Shown here: positions 50,755-55,339 of the stretch, piece after piece
Layout of the letters: each line of letters begins with the position of its first letter
How positions within the stretch are numbered: position 1 is the first letter of the stretch
Assembly (NCBI GenBank): GCA_029232285.1
Contig: JAOXFI010000050.1
Location: 1 to 55,339 of the forward strand
Source: Agmasoma carcini (nom. nud.)
Lineage: Eukaryota; Microsporidia; Thelohaniidae
Length of the DNA stretch: 55,339 nucleotides
Direction of reading: 5' to 3'
Notes under the pieces: model-generated
Databases searched by the model: none
The model's input: the letters and a program-made list of their open reading frames with translations, nothing else
Told to the model about the DNA's origin: nothing
Program-made: the position numbers and the translations under genes

Positions 50755-51280
50755 GGCTATTTTTTTTAAATAAATTTAATATTTCATCAAAGGAACGTAT
50801 TTTATTACTACCATTATTATTGTTATAGATATTACTATTGTTATAGATATTACTATTGTTATAGATATTACTATTATTACTATTGTTATAGATATTACTA
50901 TTACTGTTATAAATATTACTATTATAATCCTTTTCACTATTATAATCTTTTTCACTATTATATTTAATTTCACTATTATAATCCTTTTCACTATTATAAT
51001 CCTTTTCATACTTATTATATTTAATTTCACTATTACTATTACTACTATTATTATTACTATTATTATATTCCATTTTTAAATTTAATAAATTCTCCAAATA
51101 ATCAGTATACACTAAAAAATATGGAAAATCTAAATAATCATCATTAAAAGTACCAAAACCTTTAAATATTACTTTCTTACTATCATCATACAATATATAC
51201 TTATCTTTATATGATATAAAACCATCTAACCACTTCTTTTTCTTTTGTATCTTATTTTTCGTATATACACAACTAAACAT
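50744..51280 (-). CDS. DUF2439 (ZGRF1/Mte1 N-terminal) protein with Asn-rich tail
   Basis: 178 aa. Residues 1-70 match DUF2439: FSCVYTKNKIQKKKKWLDGFISYKDKYILYDDSKKVIFKGF, compare 'YT.qKtkK.KkWqDG.l......lLyde....i...f'. Yeast Mte1 and the N-terminus of ZGRF1 carry this domain; they work with Mph1/FANCM-type helicases on D-loops and at telomeres. Residues 74-165 are a repeat-derived Asn/Ser/Tyr tract (SEKDYN and NIYNNS units), followed by FDEILNLFKK. The repeat region is also an in-frame minisatellite. Start: AAAATTTTTTTTATGCATAA before ATG; an out-of-frame ATG lies within that motif. Confidence 0.7.
   Translation of the reverse strand: MFSCVYTKNKIQKKKKWLDGFISYKDKYILYDDSKKVIFKGFGTFNDDYLDFPYFLVYTDYLENLLNLKMEYNNSNNNSSNSNSEIKYNKYEKDYNSEKDYNSEIKYNSEKDYNSEKDYNSNIYNSNSNIYNNSNNSNIYNNSNIYNNSNIYNNNNGSNKIRSFDEILNLFKKNSHEK
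50815..51065. repeat. Coding minisatellite in DUF2439 gene
   Basis: AAT/AGT/TAT-rich coding repeats: 21-bp units encoding NIYNNS (TATAGATATTACTATTGT on the plus strand) and 15-18-bp units encoding (Y)NSEKD. Frame is kept throughout, implying selection for length in whole codons. Confidence 0.85.
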
Positions 51281-51309
51281 TTATGCATAAAAAAAATTTT
51301 ATATAAATA

Positions 51310-51600
51310 TATTTATAATATATTTTATAGACTTACAATAGACTTGTAAAGACTTATAATAGGCTTACAATATATATGTAATAGACTTGTAATAGACTAC
51401 AATAGAATAATAATAGACTTGTAGTAGACTATTAATATATATAATAGACTTAATAGACTACAATAGAATAATAATAGACTTATAATAGACTTAATAGACT
51501 TGTAGTAGACTATTAATATATATAATAGACTTAATAGACTTAATAGACTTATAATAGACTACAATAGACTTATAATAGACTTAATAGACTTACAAAAAGT
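51310..51600. repeat. ATAGACTTATAATAGACT minisatellite
   Basis: About 9-11-bp units such as TAATAGACTT, AATAGACTAC and TTGTAGTAGA forming higher-order blocks in the divergent spacer between the DUF2439 gene and GCN20. Confidence 0.95.
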
Positions 51601-51650
51601 ACATCAATTTTATTTCTTATTGCATAAATTTTTAGCATAATTTTTTTAAA

Positions 51651-53273
51651 ATGAAATCCATACAACAACTAAAAAATACCTTTGCTGAAAAGCTACAAGA
51701 CTATCCTTTTACTAATCATAAACAACCTGATGCTCTCAACGTATCTAAATACAATATCGTTTCATCTGAACAATACTTAAGTCTTGAATCACCTCAAACT
51801 CTTAAAATTCACATTCCTCTTAAACAATCACACACAATTAATCATGAAATCGTCGAAGATAGCTCAGATAATATAGAAATAGCTGATAATCATGGCTTTA
51901 GAGATCTAATATTCGATGTCCAACTATATAGAAACTCTTTATGTCTTATTGATCACTCCTCTTTAATCATAAATCAAAATAAAGTATATGGCTTGGTAGG
52001 TAGAAATGGCGTAGGTAAAACTAGCTTAATACGTGCTATTAACAACCACAACTTCGGCATTGATAAAAGAATACGAATACACTCCATAAAACAAGAATTT
52101 AACTCTACTAAAACCGTCATAGACTACTTTACTTGTAACAAAATCGTTGATGATGTTGATCTTAGAATTTTAAATAGTTTAGGATTTAAAGAATCTATGT
52201 ACAACAAGGAAATAAGCAGTCTAAGCAGTGGTTGGAGAATGAGAATACAATTAGCTTTAGTTCTAAGAATTAACCCTGATCTAATACTCTTAGATGAACC
52301 TACCAACTATTTAGACATAAAAACTATAGTTTTTCTAGAAAAAAAAATAAAAGAACTAAACACAGTCATAATAGTTAGTCATGATAGAGAATTCCTTGAT
52401 AAAGTCACAGATAACATAATTTATTTAGATAATATGAAATTAGAAGTATTTAAAGGTAATTATTCTAACTTTAAAAGTACTTTATTATCAAAATATGAAA
52501 ATCAAAAAAGACTTTACGATAAGCAACAGCTGGAAATGCAAAGCCTTAATGAATTTATAAATAGATTTAGATCAAATGCTAAAAAAGCATCACTAGTCCA
52601 GAGTAGAATTAAATATTTAGAAAGAATGGACAAAGTGGCTAAACCTATTGAAATTAAAAATTATGAATTTAAGTTTGATTGTGATCAAAATAATTTATTA
52701 TTAGAAATTGAAAATTTAAATTTTTCATATGAAAATAATCAAATTTTAAATAATATAAATTTAAGAGTTACTAAAAAATCAAGAATTGTTATTTTGGGTG
52801 AAAATGGAGTGGGTAAATCAACTTTACTTAATTCTTTAAGTGAAAATAAAGATGCGAAAATTGGATTTTTCACACATAATTTTTTTAATGATAAATTTAA
52901 CAAAAATATTTTTGATCTTTTTGAAGGTGATAATTTTTATGCGTATTTAAAAAATTTTGGATTAAGTGTTCAAAATAATTTAATAAAAAATTTAAGTGGT
53001 GGTCAAAAGTCAAAATTACTTTTTAGTTATTTAAGTTATTTAAAGCCTAATTTATTGATTTTAGATGAACCTACTAATCATTTAGATATGGAAACTATTG
53101 ATGCATTGATAAGTGGAATTAATAGTTATGAGGGTGGTGTTGTATGTGTGAGTCATGATATTAATTTTGTAAAGAGAGTCTTTAATGAGGTTTATATATT
53201 AAAAGATAAAGAACTTAAGCCATATAAGAGAACAATTGAAGAATATAAAAGAGATATATCAATAAATTGTTGA
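51651..53273 (+). CDS. GCN20: ABCF ATPase, GCN20/ABCF3-like
   Basis: 540 aa with two soluble ABC domains and no membrane spans. NBD1: YGLVGRNGVGKTSLI (Walker A, about 113-127), LSSGWRMRIQLALVL (signature), LILLDEPTNYLD (Walker B), SHDREFLD (H-loop). A linker follows with QSLNEFINRFRSNAKKASLVQSRIKYLERM, the ABCF signature linker. NBD2: ILGENGVGKSTLL, NLSGGQKSKLLFSYL, LLILDEPTNHLD, VSHDINFV. SGWRMR rather than GGWRMR in NBD1 is mild divergence. The RYGLVG-x-QE pattern and short N-terminus fit Gcn20, the Gcn1 partner in Gcn2 activation; ABCF2/Arb1 is the alternative. Start: ATAATTTTTTTAAA abuts the ATG. Confidence 0.9.
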   Translation: MKSIQQLKNTFAEKLQDYPFTNHKQPDALNVSKYNIVSSEQYLSLESPQTLKIHIPLKQSHTINHEIVEDSSDNIEIADNHGFRDLIFDVQLYRNSLCLIDHSSLIINQNKVYGLVGRNGVGKTSLIRAINNHNFGIDKRIRIHSIKQEFNSTKTVIDYFTCNKIVDDVDLRILNSLGFKESMYNKEISSLSSGWRMRIQLALVLRINPDLILLDEPTNYLDIKTIVFLEKKIKELNTVIIVSHDREFLDKVTDNIIYLDNMKLEVFKGNYSNFKSTLLSKYENQKRLYDKQQLEMQSLNEFINRFRSNAKKASLVQSRIKYLERMDKVAKPIEIKNYEFKFDCDQNNLLLEIENLNFSYENNQILNNINLRVTKKSRIVILGENGVGKSTLLNSLSENKDAKIGFFTHNFFNDKFNKNIFDLFEGDNFYAYLKNFGLSVQNNLIKNLSGGQKSKLLFSYLSYLKPNLLILDEPTNHLDMETIDALISGINSYEGGVVCVSHDINFVKRVFNEVYILKDKELKPYKRTIEEYKRDISINC

Positions 53274-53734
53274 AAGTAAATTTTATTTATGCAATAGCTA
53301 ATAAAAATTATAATAGTTTATTTATGCAAAAGTTATATAAAAATTATAATATTTTATTTATTTATGCAAAAGATATAAAAATTATAATATTTTATTTATG
53401 CAAAAGTTATATAAAAATTATAATATTTTATTTATTTATGCAAAAGATATAAAAAAAAATATTATATTTATGCATAATAAAATTTATATTTGAGTAATAA
53501 ACAATAATGTATATAATATATAGTAGATTAATTATTTCGCTTTGAACCATTCAACGATTCTTTCTATTCTAATCACTTCACAGTATAATTTAAAACACAT
53601 GATATGTTATGAATCATATACAATGGTATATAAATAATACACATCAAAAATCATATACAATGGTATATAAATTTTACACTTTGAAAATCATATACTTTAA
53701 AAATAAGAACCTTTTGCTATCTAAAATCAAATTT
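53274..53734. repeat. TTATGCAAAAG/TTATAATATTTTATTT repeats and spacer
   Basis: From 53278 to 53470 two alternating units containing TTTATGCAAAAG and AAAATTATAATATTTTATTT repeat about five times. A 38-bp direct repeat with AATCATATACAATGGTATAT occurs at 53610 and 53648. This repeat is why the longer upstream start of the KH gene is doubted. Confidence 0.85.
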
Positions 53735-55156
53735 ATGATTTTTTGTTTCATCATATCACCAATCAAAACTTATGTGATTACATCTGAAACAAATATATAC
53801 CCCTACAAAATTTATTTTATGTATTTTCAGAAACATCTCTCCTCAAAACTATTATCAAGGCAGATAGTAAGTCTTTACAAATACTTTAACAGGGTTAAAA
53901 GAGTAGGACTTGGCTTTGAACTATCTAAATCAACATGTGTCTGCAAATACTGCATACAAAACATAGACAAGCACGACATGCTTCTATCTTTGTACAAATC
54001 AATAATATTTGAATATAAAATCAATTCAAATTCTATTTATGGTAACTATTTTGATATTGAGAATGAAAGAAGAAAATTTATTATGGAATACGCTATAAAT
54101 ACAAAATTAAATGCTTTCGTAGATGATTCATTCGAAAGCAACATATATATACACCAAGATGACACTATAGAAAGCCTAGAAAGCATATTTATACCAATAT
54201 TTTATGAGAATGCCATATTTATGATCATAAAATTAAAAAATGAAATTGAAGATATTTTATGTCTTCACAACACTAAAATATCAATAAAAAATGATAAAAT
54301 AATAATATTTGGTGATAAAAAGCTAAATATTCACATAACTAAGACTAAAATAGTTGATTTGTACTTGAGAGTACAAAAAATAACGGTTTTTAAAAAAATT
54401 GACAATGATTTACCACATAATGTAAATTTATTAATATACGAAGAAAATACTAAAATTCAACAATACACAATTTTATTTGACATTGTAGATGCCAATAAAT
54501 TAACAATAGGATTTGGAATGTCTGAAATTTTAGTTAACAATGAAATATCAGAATTTGTTGCTGGTAAAAAATTTGGTAAAATAAACAAAATAATGAAAAC
54601 TACAAAGTCAGATATAGCATTTGAAGAGTGCAACTGTAACATAAACATTAAAATATCAGGTGTTCAAATAATAAAAACACTGGAAATGATTTATGATGAG
54701 CATCCATCAATTTATAACTTTTATATTGATTCTAGATTTCATAAAAAGTTAATTGGTGGAAATGGTAAGAATATTCAACAGATAATGAAAAAATATGATG
54801 TTTATGTTAAGTTTATGACAGAAGAGGAAACAATAATTAAAAACCTAGAAGGTAACGTAATATTGATAACACCTAGAAAGAATTCAGATAATCTAAAAAA
54901 TATGAAAAATGAAATATTAAGATATTGCAACATAAAGGAAAATAATAGTGAAGTTGAAGAATGCATATTAACAGGTCTTGAGCTTGATTATTCAAGAAGG
55001 ACAAAGAATAAAATATATTGTGAAAAAAACAAGCTACATCTGTACAAACACATTAAACAGGCTAAGGCTATGATTGAAAAGAAGAAAAGCATGGAAAGAT
55101 ATCCTGAAATATCAGAAATGATATATGGAATTAGTAATATTGATAATTGTAAATAA
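53735..55156 (+). CDS. KH-domain RNA-binding protein
   Basis: 473 aa from this ATG. A KH domain near residues 328-365 has the IGGNGKNIQQIMKKYDVYVKF sequence, with G341/G342/N343/G344 as the GxxG loop and the following helix and beta strand. An upstream repeat with FVAGKKFGKINKIMKTTKSDI (about 265-300) looks like a second, degenerate KH. CVCKYCIQN near residue 70 is a Cys pair of uncertain meaning. The domain layout recalls fungal multi-KH proteins, so mRNA binding is expected. Start: the frame is open back to 53609, but residues there come from a direct repeat; AAATCAAATTT directly before 53735 resembles the local start element. N-terminal boundary uncertain. Confidence 0.7.
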   Translation: MIFCFIISPIKTYVITSETNIYPYKIYFMYFQKHLSSKLLSRQIVSLYKYFNRVKRVGLGFELSKSTCVCKYCIQNIDKHDMLLSLYKSIIFEYKINSNSIYGNYFDIENERRKFIMEYAINTKLNAFVDDSFESNIYIHQDDTIESLESIFIPIFYENAIFMIIKLKNEIEDILCLHNTKISIKNDKIIIFGDKKLNIHITKTKIVDLYLRVQKITVFKKIDNDLPHNVNLLIYEENTKIQQYTILFDIVDANKLTIGFGMSEILVNNEISEFVAGKKFGKINKIMKTTKSDIAFEECNCNINIKISGVQIIKTLEMIYDEHPSIYNFYIDSRFHKKLIGGNGKNIQQIMKKYDVYVKFMTEEETIIKNLEGNVILITPRKNSDNLKNMKNEILRYCNIKENNSEVEECILTGLELDYSRRTKNKIYCEKNKLHLYKHIKQAKAMIEKKKSMERYPEISEMIYGISNIDNCK

Positions 55157-55220
55157 ATAATAATTTAGTATAATAAAAATTAGTATAATAAAAATTTAAT
55201 AATAATATATTTAAGCTAAT

Positions 55221-55339
55221 CATAGTCGGTCATGTCGGTCATGGTCAGTCAGGTCAGTCATAGTCGGTCATGTCGGTCATGTCGGTCATGTCGGTCATGT
55301 CGGTCATGTCGGTCATGTCGGTCATGTCGGTCATGTCGG
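55221..55339. repeat. 9-bp minisatellite at contig edge
   Basis: GTCGGTCAT units, with a few ATGGTCAGTCAG variants at the left; runs off the right edge. Confidence 0.95.

Noticed and set aside
1..55339. CRISPR array
   Set aside because: All repeat arrays are direct tandem repeats without unique spacers, in a eukaryotic genome.

Overview
The window looks like one contig or scaffold of a microsporidian nuclear genome. The evidence is the shortened and divergent housekeeping proteins (eL19, eL36, uS13, TFIIB, RCL1, RPP30, EPL1, GCN20, CDC50), the absence of visible introns, the very high A+T content, and the near-universal AAATTTT-type element a few bases before start codons (often followed directly by CC-ATG). 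It is not a compact microsporidian genome. About 28 to 30 genes occupy 55 kb, and they sit between long tracts of decayed transposons and minisatellites, as in TE-rich lineages. Genus cannot be fixed from sequence alone. Both ends of the window lie inside short tandem repeats, as if assembly stopped there.

Layout. 0.2-1.4 kb: a 54-aa gene 12 bp ahead of RCL1. 1.4-6.8 kb: a gene desert with a Merlin-type transposon that still has terminal inverted repeats, a second Merlin relic and copies of an unnamed repeat family. 6.8-7.4 kb: a G+C-richer island with a tail-anchored-like micro-ORF, a possible structured RNA and tRNA-Gly(UCC). 8.8-11.1 kb: a homeodomain gene and an unknown gene. 11.1-18.2 kb: a second desert with Tc1/mariner and Ty3-like integrase relics and an IS630/Tc1-type element nested in the integrase. 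18.2-30 kb: a denser block with a second homeodomain gene lacking Asn51, an unknown gene, a 38-aa micro-gene, eL19, TFIIB, uS13, a small basic protein, RPC5-like and an 831-aa helical protein. 30-41 kb: two paralogous membrane-anchored alpha/beta hydrolases separated by 7 kb of TE relics and a foldback MITE. 41.4-55.2 kb: eL36, a C2H2 protein, a polytopic membrane protein, RPP30, EPL1, an HROB-like OB-fold protein, CDC50, an overlapping gene pair including a DUF2439/Mte1-type protein, GCN20 and a KH-domain protein.

Functionally the real genes are mostly information processing: ribosome structure (eL19, eL36, uS13), ribosome and tRNA maturation (RCL1, RPP30), transcription and chromatin (TFIIB, RPC5, EPL1, homeodomain and zinc-finger proteins), translation control (GCN20), plus possible recombination factors (OB-fold and DUF2439 proteins) and membrane functions (CDC50, hydrolases).

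The most novel items are a dispersed repeat family (at least seven copies, about 250 bp core) that matches no TE family I recognise and appears to be a decayed coding sequence with a shared DNLVH-like peptide; the Q51 homeodomain; the micro-genes found through the start-site motif; and the TTTATGCA word concentrated in the 44-53.5 kb region.
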